Assembly (NCBI GenBank): GCA_964245755.1
Contig: CAXTNV010000020.1
Location: forward strand, 1-41,051
Source of the DNA: Lichenicoccus sp964245755
GTDB lineage: Bacteria > Pseudomonadota > Alphaproteobacteria > Acetobacterales > Acetobacteraceae
Direction of reading: 5' to 3'
Length of the DNA stretch: 41,051 nt
Shown: piece by piece, positions 10,611 through 20,235 of the stretch
How positions within the stretch are numbered: position 1 is the first letter of the stretch
Layout: each line of letters starts with the position of its first letter
Made by a program: the position numbers and the translations under genes
The notes under the pieces: model-generated
What the model was told of the DNA's origin: nothing
The model's database searches: none
Seen by the model: the letters and a program-made list of their open reading frames with translations, nothing else

Positions 10611-11309
10611 CTACCAGGGAACCGTCTCGCCACGATAGTCAAGGTAGCGCGCGCCGTCGTGGGCGGGTTGCGCCTCCAGCGTGTCGACCATTCCCTTCAC
10701 GCTGGTCTCGACGTCCAGCGTCGCCTGCGCTCCTCCCATGTCGGTGCGCACCCAGCCGGGAGCCATGATCACGCAGCGCCGGCCGTTCGCGCTCCGGGCG
10801 GCGAAGCTGCGCATCAGCGTGTTGAGCGCCGCCTTGCTGCCGCGGTAGGTCTCCCAGCCGCCGCTCTCGTTTCCGGCGACGCTGCCGAGGCCGGACGACA
10901 TCGCGACGATCATGCCGCGCGCGGGCACCAGGTCCTGCATCGCCTCCACCACGCGCATCGGCCCGAGCGTGTTGGTGAGCATCAACCGCATGAACTCATC
11001 GGTGGCGATGTCGCCGATCGTCTGCGACGCATCGTCGGCGACGCCCGCATTGACGAACAGCAGGTCGATGCGACGGCCGGCCAGTCGCTCCCGCAACGCC
11101 TGGATCTGCTCCGGCTCGGTGATGTCGAGCTGCTCGATCTCGAGATGGCCCGCCGATGTCCCGGTCAGCTCGTGCAGCGCGGTGCCGGAGCCACGCATCG
11201 TCGCTACGACGCGCCAGCCGCGGCTGAGGTACTCGCGCGCGAGCCCCAGCCCGAGTCCGCGCGATGCGCCGACGATCAGGGCCAGCGGTTCCTCGGCGGT
11301 CTCGGACAT
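10611..11309 (-). CDS. Short-chain dehydrogenase/reductase
   Basis: This 232-residue cytosolic NAD(P)-dependent oxidoreductase belongs to the classical SDR superfamily. It has the cofactor glycine motif GASRGLGLG (residues 14-22), an Arg-rich second strand (ATMRGSG) compatible with NADP, NAG in place of NNAG (VNAGVADD), and the catalytic Ser followed by YRGSK. The tail after about 210 is short. The substrate cannot be assigned; the pattern resembles CsgA/YciK-like SDRs. It sits 48 nt downstream of glgP on the same strand and may be the last gene of a hemH-ABC-F-glgP-SDR transcription unit. Confidence 0.88.
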   Translation of the reverse strand: MSETAEEPLALIVGASRGLGLGLAREYLSRGWRVVATMRGSGTALHELTGTSAGHLEIEQLDITEPEQIQALRERLAGRRIDLLFVNAGVADDASQTIGDIATDEFMRLMLTNTLGPMRVVEAMQDLVPARGMIVAMSSGLGSVAGNESGGWETYRGSKAALNTLMRSFAARSANGRRCVIMAPGWVRTDMGGAQATLDVETSVKGMVDTLEAQPAHDGARYLDYRGETVPW

Positions 11310-11357
11310 GGCGGCTCTCCTGTTCGGGATGCTAAGGCAGACGGAAGCCGCGCCGGC

Positions 11358-13820
11358 TCATTCGACCGGGCACGGCACCGCGTCCCAGATCTCGGCAGCA
11401 TACTGGGCGATCGCGCGGTCGCTGGAGAATTTGCCGCTTCCGGCGACGTTCAGCACGGTCCTGCGCGACCATTCCGGCTGATCGCCGTAGAGTGCCAGCA
11501 TCGCCCGGTCCGCGGCGAGGTAGGAGGACAGGTCGGCAAGGTGCATGAAGCGATCGCCGTTGCCGAGCAGCATCGTGCGCAGCGGATCGAAGATGCCAGG
11601 CTCGTACTTGCAGAAATGCCCGGAGAAGATCGAGTTCAGCGCCGTGCGCGTCTCGGGGTCGTGGTCGTAGTGCCATTGCGGGTTGTACCAGCCGCGGTTG
11701 TCCGCGACCTGCGCGGCGGTCAGCCCGAACAGGAAGAAGTTCTCCTCGCCGGCCTCCTCCGCCATCTCGATGGTAGCGCCGTCCCGGGTGCCGATGGTGA
11801 GCGCCCCGTTCAACATGAACTTCATGTTGCTGGTGCCGCTGGCTTCGAAGCCGGCGGTGGAGATCTGGTTCGAGACGTCCGCAGCCGGGATCAAGCGCTC
11901 CGCCAGGGTGACCGAGTAGTCCGGCAGGAAGACCACCTTCAACCGTCCACGTACCAGTGGATCGCCGTCGATGGTGCCGGCGAGGTTGCTGATGAACTTG
12001 ATGATCACCTTGGCCAGCGTGTACGACGGCGCCGCCTTGCCGGAGAAGAAGAAGGTGCGCGGCGCCATCTCCAGCTCTGGGTTCTCGCGCAGGCGGTTGT
12101 ACAGCACCAGGATGCGCAGCGCGTTGAGGAACTGCCGCTTGTACTCGTGGATGCGCTTGACCTGGCAGTCGAAGATAGTGTCCGGATCAACCTCTATCCC
12201 GGCACCCGCCTTCAGCCAGCTGGCGAAGCGCTGCTTCGCCACGCGCTTGGCCGCACGGAAATCGGCGCGCAACGCGCTGTCCCCCGCCAGCGGACGCAGC
12301 CGTCCGAGCTGGGTCAGGTCGGTGATCCAGCCGTCGCCGATGGCCGCGGTGATGGTGGCGGCAAGCGGCGGATTGGCCAGCAACAGCCAGCGCCGCGGTG
12401 TCACGCCGTTGGTCTTGTTGTTGAACCGTTCCGGATACAGCTCGGCCAGATCCTTCACCGTGTTGGTGCGCAGCAGCCCCGAGTGGATCGCCGCCACGCC
12501 GTTGGTGCTGTGCGAGCCGACGATCGCCAGGTTGGCCATGCGTATCTTCGGCTTCTCGCCCTCCTCGATCAGCGAGATGCGCGCGAGCCGCTCGTTGTTG
12601 CCGGGGAAGCGCCGACGCACGGCATCCATCAGGCGCTGGTTGATCTCCAGGATGATCTCGGCCTGGCGCGGCAGCATCACCTCGAACCATTGCAGCGGCC
12701 ACTTCTCCAGCGCCTCGGGCAGCAGCGTGTGGTTGGTGTAGGCCAGCGTCTCGCAGGTGACGCGCCAAGCCTGGTCCCAGGCCAGCTTGCCCTCGTCGAG
12801 CAGGATGCGCATCAGCTCGGGCACCGCCATGCTCGGATGGGTGTCGTTCATCTGCACCGCCGCCTTGCTCGACAGCGCGTGCCATTCGCCGCCGGCGTTG
12901 CGGAACCGGCGCACCAGGTCGGCGAGCGAGCACGCGACCAGGAAGAACTCCTGGGCGAAGCGCAGCGCCTGGCCGGAGGTGGTGGAGTCGTCTGGATACA
13001 GCACGCGCGTCAGCGAGTCCGCGGCCAGGGTATCGGCGACCGCGCCGACGAAGTCGCCGCTGCTGAACTCCTGGAAGTCGAAGGAGGCCGGAGCGCGTGC
13101 GGCCCACAGCCGCAGCGTGTTCACGGTCTTGCCGCCGAAGCCGACGATCGGCCGGTCGTACGGCATCCCGATCAGGCGCGAGGTGCGGCCGGGTATGGCA
13201 CGCAGGGTGCGGCCCTGCGCCTCGAACGAGCAGTTCAGCGTCACCTCGACCTGATCGAGCGGGCGCATCACCTCCCACGGATCGGGCGAGCCGAGCCAGT
13301 TGTCCGGGGTCTCGCGCTGCCAGCCGTTGCTGATCAGCTGACGGAAGATCCCGTACTCGTAGCGCAGCCCGTAGCCGATGCCCGGCAGCTGCATCGTCGC
13401 CATGGAGTCGAGGAAGCAGGCGGCGAGGCGTCCGAGGCCGCCATTGCCGAGCCCCGCGTCGGGCTCGTTCTCCAGCATCCCGAGCCAGTCCAGGCCGTTC
13501 TCCGCCGCGACCTCGGCCAGTACCGGATCGAGCAGCAGGTTCATCACGTTGTTGGCCAGCGACCGGCCGATCAGGAACTCCATCGAGAGGTAGTAGACCC
13601 GCTTCGGGTTCTTCTTGGCGTAGGTCTCCTGGGTGCGCAGCCAGCGCTCAGCCAGCACGTCGCGCACGGAGCGCGCGATCGCCTCGAAACGCGTCCGCGC
13701 CGTCGCCGCATCGAAGCTGACGACGTCGTCGAGCACCAGGTGGTGCCGGTAGCGCGCCTTCATGACGGAAGCCGCGTCCGCGCTCGAACCGGTCGGGCTG
13801 GTCGTGTTGGTCATGCTCAT
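11358..13820 (-). CDS. glgP: Glycogen/starch/alpha-glucan phosphorylase
   Basis: GlgP releases glucose-1-phosphate from the non-reducing ends of alpha-1,4-glucan using PLP. At 820 residues it is full length. Conserved stretches include YYLSMEFLIGRSL, GLGNGGLGRLAACFLDSMATM, the Gly-Val-Thr-Pro-Arg-Arg-Trp segment after NKTNG, and EASGTSNMKF with PLP lysine at about 667. The start may be Met1 or Met3. No other glycogen gene (glgA, glgB, glgC, glgX) is nearby, so the gene stands apart from a classical glg operon. Confidence 0.96.
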   Translation of the reverse strand: MSMTNTTSPTGSSADAASVMKARYRHHLVLDDVVSFDAATARTRFEAIARSVRDVLAERWLRTQETYAKKNPKRVYYLSMEFLIGRSLANNVMNLLLDPVLAEVAAENGLDWLGMLENEPDAGLGNGGLGRLAACFLDSMATMQLPGIGYGLRYEYGIFRQLISNGWQRETPDNWLGSPDPWEVMRPLDQVEVTLNCSFEAQGRTLRAIPGRTSRLIGMPYDRPIVGFGGKTVNTLRLWAARAPASFDFQEFSSGDFVGAVADTLAADSLTRVLYPDDSTTSGQALRFAQEFFLVACSLADLVRRFRNAGGEWHALSSKAAVQMNDTHPSMAVPELMRILLDEGKLAWDQAWRVTCETLAYTNHTLLPEALEKWPLQWFEVMLPRQAEIILEINQRLMDAVRRRFPGNNERLARISLIEEGEKPKIRMANLAIVGSHSTNGVAAIHSGLLRTNTVKDLAELYPERFNNKTNGVTPRRWLLLANPPLAATITAAIGDGWITDLTQLGRLRPLAGDSALRADFRAAKRVAKQRFASWLKAGAGIEVDPDTIFDCQVKRIHEYKRQFLNALRILVLYNRLRENPELEMAPRTFFFSGKAAPSYTLAKVIIKFISNLAGTIDGDPLVRGRLKVVFLPDYSVTLAERLIPAADVSNQISTAGFEASGTSNMKFMLNGALTIGTRDGATIEMAEEAGEENFFLFGLTAAQVADNRGWYNPQWHYDHDPETRTALNSIFSGHFCKYEPGIFDPLRTMLLGNGDRFMHLADLSSYLAADRAMLALYGDQPEWSRRTVLNVAGSGKFSSDRAIAQYAAEIWDAVPCPVE

Positions 13821-13900
13821 GAAGCGGCCTTGTCCTTCTCGTCAGCAAGTGCAGGTGGCTACGCAACCCACTTCGCGGGGTTCGCCGGATTGAGCCCCGG

Positions 13901-15535
13901 TTATCCTCTGGCCCGCTTCCGGCCGCGCTTCTCGCGCAGCTGTGCCGGCTGTCCTCCAACCCCCGCCCGATCAAGCACGAAGCGTGCGTAATCGTCCATG
14001 TCGCCGTCGAACGGCCGCACGGTGCCGTCGGCGGCGAGCCACAACCGGTCCGCGACCAGTTCCATCAGCGAGCGGTCGTGGGTGATCAGGATCACCGCTC
14101 CCTCGTAGGCGTTGAGTGCGTCCAGCAGCGCCCGTCGACTGTCAATGTCGAGATGGTTGGTCGGCTCGTCCAGGATCAGCAGGTGCGGTGCCGCCATGGC
14201 CACGAGGTTCAGCAGCAGCCTCGCCCGCTCGCCGCCGGACAGCGCCTGGGCGGTGGTGGCCTGCTTGTCGAAGCCGATGCCCCAGTTCGCCAGCCGCGAG
14301 CGGTGCGACTGCTCGGCATCCTGCGGCCGCTCGCGCCGGATGATGTCGAGCGCCGTCTCGTCCGGATCCAGTGCCTCGATCTGATGCTGATGGAACCAGC
14401 CGACCGAGATCCGCCCCTCGCGCTGCATCCGTCCGGATCGGATAGCCAGCTTGCCTGCCGCCATCTTGGCGAAGGTCGACTTGCCCGCGCCGTTCACCCC
14501 GAGCAGCCCGATCCGGTCATCGACGTCGAGCCTGAGATCGAGCCCGCGAAGCACCGGTGCCGCGTGGCCATAGCCGACTTCGACATCCTCCAGGCGCATC
14601 AGCGGCGGTGCCAGCGGGCGTTTCGGCGAGGGCAGCAGGAACGGCGCCACCCGCTCCTCGATGCTGACCTCGACCGGCTGCATCTTCTCCAGCCGCTTCA
14701 TCCGAGATTGTGCCTGCGCCGCCTTCGACGCCTTGGCGCGGAAGCGGTCGACGAAGGCCTGCAGGTGCGCCCGCTCGGCCTCCTGCTTGATGCGCGTCGC
14801 CGACAGCAGACGCTGCTTCTCGCCGCGTCGGCGCTCGAAATCGTCGTAGCCGCCCGCATAGAGCTCGAGCTTGCGCTCGCTGAGATGCAGAATGAAGTCC
14901 ACCGAATTGAGCAGCTCGCGGTCGTGGCTGATGATCAGCGCCGAGTTCGGGTAGCGCGTCAGCCGCGCCTCCAGCCACAGCGCGCCTTCCAGGTCGAGAT
15001 AGTTGGTCGGCTCGTCGAGCAGCAGCAGGTCGGGCTGCGCGAACAGCGCGGCCGCCAGCGCCACCCGCATGCGCCACCCGCCTGAGAACTCCGCCATCGG
15101 CCGCGCCAGGTCCTCTGTGGAGAAGCCGAGGCCGTGAAGGATCTCGGCTGCCCGCGCCGGCGCGGTGTCGGCGTCGATCTCGATCAGGCGCGACCAGATG
15201 TCGGCCATGCGTTCCGGCGCCGTCGCTTCCAGCTCGCCCAGCAGCGCGTGCCGCTCCGCATCTGCGGCCAGGATGGTGTCCAGCAGGCTGACCGGGGTCG
15301 CCGGATGCTCCTGCGCCACCACCGCCAGTCGCGCAGCGGCCCCGCCGACCCGCGGCAGCGCGATCTCGCCACCATCGGCGTGCAGCTCCCCGGTGATCAG
15401 CTTGAACAGGGTGGACTTGCCGACCCCGTTTCGCCCGACCAGCCCGACCTTGGCGCCGGTCGGCAGGGTGACGCTGGCGCGGTCGAAGAAGCGGCGTCCC
15501 CAGGCGTTGAAGGTGAGGCTGTCGATCTGGAGCAT
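13901..15535 (-). CDS. ABC-F family ATPase (Uup/YheS type)
   Basis: A soluble 544-residue protein of two ABC domains without membrane segments, the ABC-F architecture whose members act on ribosomes. Domain 1 has Walker A GRNGVGKST (about 34-42), signature EFSGGWRMRVALA and Walker B LLLLDEPTNYLDL. A basic linker (about 235-300, RIKQEAERAHLQAFVDRFRA) corresponds to the P-site tRNA-interaction motif. Domain 2 has GVNGAGKST, LSGGERARL and LLILDEPTNHLDI. The C-terminus is basic (REKRGRKRARG). It follows hemH by 48 nt. Which subfamily it belongs to needs a tree. Confidence 0.92.
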   Translation of the reverse strand: MLQIDSLTFNAWGRRFFDRASVTLPTGAKVGLVGRNGVGKSTLFKLITGELHADGGEIALPRVGGAAARLAVVAQEHPATPVSLLDTILAADAERHALLGELEATAPERMADIWSRLIEIDADTAPARAAEILHGLGFSTEDLARPMAEFSGGWRMRVALAAALFAQPDLLLLDEPTNYLDLEGALWLEARLTRYPNSALIISHDRELLNSVDFILHLSERKLELYAGGYDDFERRRGEKQRLLSATRIKQEAERAHLQAFVDRFRAKASKAAQAQSRMKRLEKMQPVEVSIEERVAPFLLPSPKRPLAPPLMRLEDVEVGYGHAAPVLRGLDLRLDVDDRIGLLGVNGAGKSTFAKMAAGKLAIRSGRMQREGRISVGWFHQHQIEALDPDETALDIIRRERPQDAEQSHRSRLANWGIGFDKQATTAQALSGGERARLLLNLVAMAAPHLLILDEPTNHLDIDSRRALLDALNAYEGAVILITHDRSLMELVADRLWLAADGTVRPFDGDMDDYARFVLDRAGVGGQPAQLREKRGRKRARG

Positions 15536-15570
15536 GAAGAACCTGACGGATGCGGTGCGGGGAACGGCTC

Positions 15571-15600
15571 AGGCGGCCACGGCCTAGGCGGCCACGGCCT
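15571..15600. repeat. 15-bp tandem duplication spanning the hemH stop codon
   Basis: The 15-mer AGGCGGCCACGGCCT occurs twice head to tail (15571-15585 and 15586-15600). On the coding strand this reads Ala-Val-Ala-Ala-stop, then Ala-Val-Ala-Ala-stop in the same frame, so a second stop stands 15 nt after the real one. Confidence 0.9.
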
Positions 15601-16585
15601 GATCGGCCCAGCCGGCAAGTTCGGCACGCGCCAGCGCCTCCAGCAGGTCGATCGCCGCGTCGTCGTCGTTCAGGCAGGGTATCGCGCAGAACGCCTCGCC
15701 GCCGGCATGCATGAACTCCTCCCGCAGCTCGTTGCCGATCTCGTCGAGCGTCTCGATGCAGTCGGCCAGGAAGGCCGGCATCACCAGAGCGATCCGGCGC
15801 ACCCCCGCTTTCGCAAGCGCCACCACCGTCGGCGCCGTGTATGGCTCGATCCACTTCGCCAGCCCGAACCGCGACTGATAGGTCAGCAGCGAGAGCTCGG
15901 TGTCCAGCCCGAGCGCGCGGCGCAGCGCCCGCATGGTCCGTTCGCATTCCAGCTGGTAGGGATCTCCGGCCTTGACGTAGCTGCGCGGCAGGCCGTGGAA
16001 CGACCCCACCAGCATGTCCGGCTTCCAGTTGAGCGCGCCGAGCGTGCGGCGCACAGAGGCGGCCAGTGCAGCGATATAGAGGGGATGGTCGGGAAACGAG
16101 GGAACCGTGCGGATCGCGGGCTGCCGGCGCAGCCGCATCAGCGCGCGAAACGCCTGGTCGTTGGCAGTCGCGGTGGTGGTGCCGCTGTACTGCGGATAGA
16201 GCGGCATGATGACGATCCTGGCGCAACCCTGCGCGGTCAGCGAGTCGATCGCCGACGTCACCGAGGGGCTGCCATAGCGCATCGCCCAGGTGATCCTCAC
16301 CGCGTCCCCGTCGAACCGCGCCGTCAGCTTCTGCGACTGCGCCCGGGTGTGGGTGCGCAGCGGAGACTCGTCGAGATCGAGGTTCCAGATCCGCCTGTAG
16401 GCGGCGCCGCTCTTCTGTGGCCGCAACGAAAGTACCAGCCCTTCCAGGATCGGCCGCCAAAACAGCGGGTTGGCCTCGATGACCCTGCGGTCCGAAAGAA
16501 ACTCCGAAAGATAACGACGAACGGAACGATAATCGGTTCCGTCCGGCGTTCCGAGGTTGATCAGAAGCAGACCAGCATTCTCCAT
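15584..16585 (-). CDS. hemH: Ferrochelatase
   Basis: HemH inserts Fe2+ into protoporphyrin IX, the last step of heme synthesis, at the membrane surface. The 333-residue protein has LLLINLGTPD at the N-terminus, MRYGSPSV, the MPLYPQYSGTTTAT segment, the catalytic histidine in SFHGLP, the YQSRFG motif and the glutamate region DCIETLDEIG. The length is typical. Its last codons and stop lie in a 15-bp tandem duplication. It heads a run of same-strand genes and diverges from the GGDEF-EAL gene. Confidence 0.96.
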   Translation of the reverse strand: MENAGLLLINLGTPDGTDYRSVRRYLSEFLSDRRVIEANPLFWRPILEGLVLSLRPQKSGAAYRRIWNLDLDESPLRTHTRAQSQKLTARFDGDAVRITWAMRYGSPSVTSAIDSLTAQGCARIVIMPLYPQYSGTTTATANDQAFRALMRLRRQPAIRTVPSFPDHPLYIAALAASVRRTLGALNWKPDMLVGSFHGLPRSYVKAGDPYQLECERTMRALRRALGLDTELSLLTYQSRFGLAKWIEPYTAPTVVALAKAGVRRIALVMPAFLADCIETLDEIGNELREEFMHAGGEAFCAIPCLNDDDAAIDLLEALARAELAGWADQAVAA

Positions 16586-16631
16586 ACCGGCAGTCTACTC
16601 CGCCGCGCGCCCCGCGTCAGCAGCCGTCAGC

Positions 16632-16652
16632 GCCGCCGCCGCCGCCGCCGCC
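16632..16652. repeat. (GCC)7 trinucleotide repeat in the hemH/GGDEF-EAL intergenic region
   Basis: Seven uninterrupted GCC units lie in the 194-nt divergent region between hemH and the c-di-GMP gene, 47 nt upstream of the hemH start codon. This region should contain both promoters. Such short repeats can vary in number by slippage. Confidence 0.7.
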
Positions 16653-16779
16653 TCCCGCGGCTGCCCGCCTGCGCGATCCTCCGGCGGTCTCAGTCGCGCA
16701 CTGGCTCGCCGCGCCGCGACGTTCAGGGCCGGAGCGGCCAGGGCCATCGCCCTTAACGGCGGACTAAGCTTTCAGCGGC

Positions 16780-19179
16780 ATGATCGCGCGACCGAGCCAG
16801 AACTCAGGGCCATCGAACGTGCCGCACCCGACCGCTTCCATCTCCCTGCCCGGCATGATCTCGACGCGGACCGCGGCGGTTACGACCCGCGTCCGCATCG
16901 AGAAGGTCGAGACGCTTGCCCGCCTCGCGCCGATCCTCGCCCTCTCCTCGCTGTGCGCGGCGGCAACCTTGATCGCGCTGTTCTGGCATCAGGGCCCGCA
17001 CCGGTTCCTGGTCGGCCTGGGCGTCGGGCTGCTGCTCGTGCATGGAGCGGCGATCTGCAAGAGCGTGCTCTGGCTCGGCTCGGCCAGACCGTCCACCCTC
17101 CCACCGCGCAGCGTCTGGCTCCGCGCCGGAGTCACTGCCGCGGTAGCGGCGATCTGGGGGACCGTGCCGATCGTGCTGATGCCGCAGGCGTCCGCCGAGG
17201 ACCGCCAGCTTATCGTCTACGTGATGGCGGGGCTGATCTCGGCCGGCGTCATGATCGCGCCAATGCGCGCGGGCGCAGTGGCCTTCTCCACCATCGTCGG
17301 CCTCGGCGAGCTGATCGCGATCCTGATCGTGCATGACGCGAACTTCCTGCAGCACGCGGGAACCGTGCTGGTCTACCTCGCTGCCACGATCTGCGTCATC
17401 CTGTACCTGCACGCCCGCTTCGTGAGCCTGGTCGCGCACGAAGTGCAGCTGCTCGAGCAACGAGAGCTGATCGGCCTGCTGCTGAAGGACTTCGAGGAGA
17501 CCGCGAGCGACTGGCTCTGGGAGACGGGTCTCGACGGCCGGTTCACGCATCTGTCGGAGCGGCTGGCACAGGTGGCGGACATGCCGATGGACGCGCTGCA
17601 GCAGCTCTCGCTGCTCGCCGTCGGCGCAGCAGCCGCCGACCGGGGTCATGCCGCGGGGGACCAGCTGCTCGATTGTCATGCGCAGCGCCTGCCGTTCCGC
17701 GATCTCGTCCTGCCGGTGCAGCTCGAAAGCGCTGTGCACTGGTGGTCGCTGACCGGCAAGCCGATCTACGACGGCCAGTCCGTGTTCATCGGCTATCGCG
17801 GTGTCGGCACCGACGTCACGTCAGCGCGGCGCTCCGAGGACCGCATCGCCTATCTGGCCTGCTATGACAGCCTCACCGACCTGTCCAACCGCGTGATGTT
17901 CCAGGACAGGCTTCGCCAGGTCTGCGCGGAGGGCAAGCCGTTCGCGCTGCTGAGCCTCGATCTCGACGGGTTCAAGTCGGTCAACGACACGCTCGGCCAC
18001 GCCGCGGGTGACGCGCTGCTGCGCGCGGTGGCACGGCGCATACGCAACTGCGTGCGGGAACACGACGTGGTCGGCCGGCTGGGCGGCGACGAATTCGCGA
18101 TCCTGCAGCTCGCCGCCGACGCCGCACATGCCGCGGAGCTGGCACGGCGCATCATTGAGAGGATCAGCGAGGTCTACAACATCGACGGTTGCACCGCCGG
18201 GATCGGCGTCAGCATCGGCATCATGATGCCGACGAGCGCGGCCGAGCCTCCCACCGAGCTGCTGAAGGGCGCGGATCTCGCCCTCTACCGCGCCAAGGCT
18301 GAGGGGCGCGGGACGTGGCGCTTCTTCGACAGCGAGATGGACGCCGTGGCCGAAGCCAGGCGGAGACTGCAGTCCGACCTGCGGCAGGCCCTGGAACATG
18401 ACGAGTTCGCCCTGCATTTCCAGCCGATCATCAGCCTCGCCACCTCGGACGTGGAGGTGGTCGAAGCGTTGCTGCGCTGGACGCATCCGCAGCGTGGTGC
18501 GGTTGCACCGTCCGATTTCATCCCGATCGCGGAAGAGTCCGGGCTGATCCTGCCGATCGGCACCTGGGTGCTTCGCGAGGCCTGCCGGCAGGCGATGCTG
18601 CTTCCCGACAGGGTTCGCGTCGCGGTCAATCTTTCGCCTGCGCAGCTCCGCGACCCGCGCCTGCTGATCCTCGTCGACGAGGCATTGCGCCAGACCGGCC
18701 TTCCGCCCGGGCGGCTCGAGCTCGAGATCACCGAGACGATCTTCCTCGACGCCAGCACGACCGTCCTGGCCACGCTTCACGCGCTGCATGCGCGCGGAGT
18801 CCACGTGGCGCTTGATGATTTCGGCACCGGCTACTCTTCGCTGTCCTACCTGCGGTCGTTCTCGTTCAACAAGGTCAAGATCGACCGCTCCTTCGTGCGC
18901 GACCTGGGCGACAGCGCCGAAGCGAACGCGATCGTCAAGGCGATCACCGGCATGGCCGACAGCCTCGGCATCGGAACCACGGCTGAAGGCGTGGAGAACC
19001 AGGAACAGCTCGATCTGCTGCGCAGCAGCGGCTGCGCGCAGGTGCAAGGCTTCCTGTTCAGCCGCGCCATGCCGATCGACAGCATCGTGCAGTTGATCTC
19101 GGACCGGAGCCGGATCGACCGCGGCGAGCTGGAAGCGGTGTCCTGGTCGGGCGCCATCCTGGCAGACGCCGTGCCTTGA
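16780..19179 (+). CDS. Membrane PAS-GGDEF-EAL cyclic-di-GMP signalling protein
   Basis: This 799-residue inner-membrane protein makes or degrades c-di-GMP. About six TM helices span residues 49-211, followed by a PAS-like domain (about 232-350, with DWLWETGLDGRFTHLS). The GGDEF domain (about 355-515) has an intact active site GGDEF at 435-439 and an intact inhibitory RxxD site (REHD, 426-429). The EAL domain (about 530-780) carries EALLRW (562-567), the DDFGTGYSS loop (679-687) and AEGVEN (735-740), so both activities look possible. The periplasmic/membrane part may sense a ligand. A terminator-like hairpin follows, then a two-receiver gene and an HPt gene on the same strand, suggesting a shared signalling role. 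Confidence 0.93.
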   Translation: MIARPSQNSGPSNVPHPTASISLPGMISTRTAAVTTRVRIEKVETLARLAPILALSSLCAAATLIALFWHQGPHRFLVGLGVGLLLVHGAAICKSVLWLGSARPSTLPPRSVWLRAGVTAAVAAIWGTVPIVLMPQASAEDRQLIVYVMAGLISAGVMIAPMRAGAVAFSTIVGLGELIAILIVHDANFLQHAGTVLVYLAATICVILYLHARFVSLVAHEVQLLEQRELIGLLLKDFEETASDWLWETGLDGRFTHLSERLAQVADMPMDALQQLSLLAVGAAAADRGHAAGDQLLDCHAQRLPFRDLVLPVQLESAVHWWSLTGKPIYDGQSVFIGYRGVGTDVTSARRSEDRIAYLACYDSLTDLSNRVMFQDRLRQVCAEGKPFALLSLDLDGFKSVNDTLGHAAGDALLRAVARRIRNCVREHDVVGRLGGDEFAILQLAADAAHAAELARRIIERISEVYNIDGCTAGIGVSIGIMMPTSAAEPPTELLKGADLALYRAKAEGRGTWRFFDSEMDAVAEARRRLQSDLRQALEHDEFALHFQPIISLATSDVEVVEALLRWTHPQRGAVAPSDFIPIAEESGLILPIGTWVLREACRQAMLLPDRVRVAVNLSPAQLRDPRLLILVDEALRQTGLPPGRLELEITETIFLDASTTVLATLHALHARGVHVALDDFGTGYSSLSYLRSFSFNKVKIDRSFVRDLGDSAEANAIVKAITGMADSLGIGTTAEGVENQEQLDLLRSSGCAQVQGFLFSRAMPIDSIVQLISDRSRIDRGELEAVSWSGAILADAVP

Positions 19180-19188
19180 GCGAGGCCG

Positions 19189-19205
19189 TCCGGCAGACTG
19201 CCGGA
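19189..19205 (+). terminator. Hairpin after the GGDEF-EAL gene
   Basis: Seven-base arms TCCGGCA and TGCCGGA enclose a 3-nt loop (GAC), starting 10 nt after the stop codon. There is no T-tract; it may be a terminator or mRNA-stabilising hairpin and would partly separate this gene from the receiver gene at 19341. Confidence 0.45.
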
Positions 19206-19340
19206 TGCCGGGCTGACGGATCCGGGGGAGACGCCAGATCGTGGTTGCGACGAACCAGCCCGGACCACGAATGCTTTGTCGGCTGGTGGGGTCATGTTAT
19301 CTCGTGTCCGGAAGGATATCGCTGATGATGAGCCCACCTC

Positions 19341-20195
19341 GTGAATGATCAAGATCCACACTCTGCACATATTCTCGTCGTCGAAGACGATGATCTTCAG
19401 CAGGAGGTGCTCCGTTCCAGCCTGACCTGGCACGGCTACCGCACCGAGGCGGTCTCGAGTGGCCTAGACGCCGTCAGCAAGGTGCGGGATGGCGGCTACG
19501 ACCTGCTGCTGATCGATTATCATCTTTCGGACATAGACGGTCTGGCCACGGCGAGGCTGGTTCGCGACCTCAGGGGAGCGGCGGCGCGTCCCGTGCTGAT
19601 CGCCTTGACCGGTGCGCCGGATCAGTTGCTGGCGCTGCAGGCGCAGCAGGGTCAGGCGTTCGACCGGGTGATCGCCAAGCCGGCCAGCCTTTCGGCCCTG
19701 ATCTCCAGCATTCAACGCGAACTCAGCACGCATGACCGCGTGGCGTCCCGGGAGGGCGAGGTGTCAGAGCAGAACACGGAAGACCTCGAGCCGTCGGACT
19801 CTGGCAAGCCGCGCATCCTGGTCGTGGAAGACGACGACATCCAGCAGTTCGTGCTGCAGCACGCCCTGGAGCGGCTCGGCTACGAGGTCGGCACCGCCTC
19901 GGATGGCGTGGCCGCGGTGCGGATGGCGCGCGCGCGCGACTACGATCTGGTGATGATCGACTACCTGCTTCCAGACATGGATGGCCTCGCCACGGCAAGG
20001 CTGATCCTAGATCCCCTCGAGGAGGATCAGCGCCCACGCATGATCGCGATGACCGCCGCACCAAGTCGCCTGAGCGGTCGGGAAGCCGAGACCGGATCCG
20101 TGTTTGACGAGGTGGTCGCGAAGTCACCGGACCTCCCCGCGCTCATCACGGTCGTCAAACGCCATCTGGCCGTGCCGTCGGCACGACCCTGCTGA
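19341..20195 (+). CDS. Tandem two-receiver (REC-REC) response regulator without output domain
   Basis: A 284-residue cytosolic protein made of two receiver domains. REC1 (about 10-128) has the acidic pair Glu15/Asp16, phospho-acceptor Asp59, Thr90 and Lys113. REC2 (about 158-278) has Glu163/Asp164, Asp207, Thr238 and Lys261, where the usual Lys-Pro is Lys-Ser. The two domains are clearly related to each other (both run ...IDY-(H/L)L(S/P)D-(I/M)DGLATARL), indicating an internal duplication. The start is GTG; the ribosome-binding site is weak. The HPt gene follows after 40 nt, so the pair may form a phosphorelay. No kinase is nearby. Confidence 0.9.
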   Translation: MNDQDPHSAHILVVEDDDLQQEVLRSSLTWHGYRTEAVSSGLDAVSKVRDGGYDLLLIDYHLSDIDGLATARLVRDLRGAAARPVLIALTGAPDQLLALQAQQGQAFDRVIAKPASLSALISSIQRELSTHDRVASREGEVSEQNTEDLEPSDSGKPRILVVEDDDIQQFVLQHALERLGYEVGTASDGVAAVRMARARDYDLVMIDYLLPDMDGLATARLILDPLEEDQRPRMIAMTAAPSRLSGREAETGSVFDEVVAKSPDLPALITVVKRHLAVPSARPC

Positions 20196-20235
20196 GTCGA
20201 CCGCCAGCGAGGCGGCGCTTGTCGAAAGGTGCCGC

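Noticed and set aside
10659..13991. 1110-codon + strand open frame antisense to the SDR and glgP
   Set aside because: Mirror of conserved genes; no recognisable domain.
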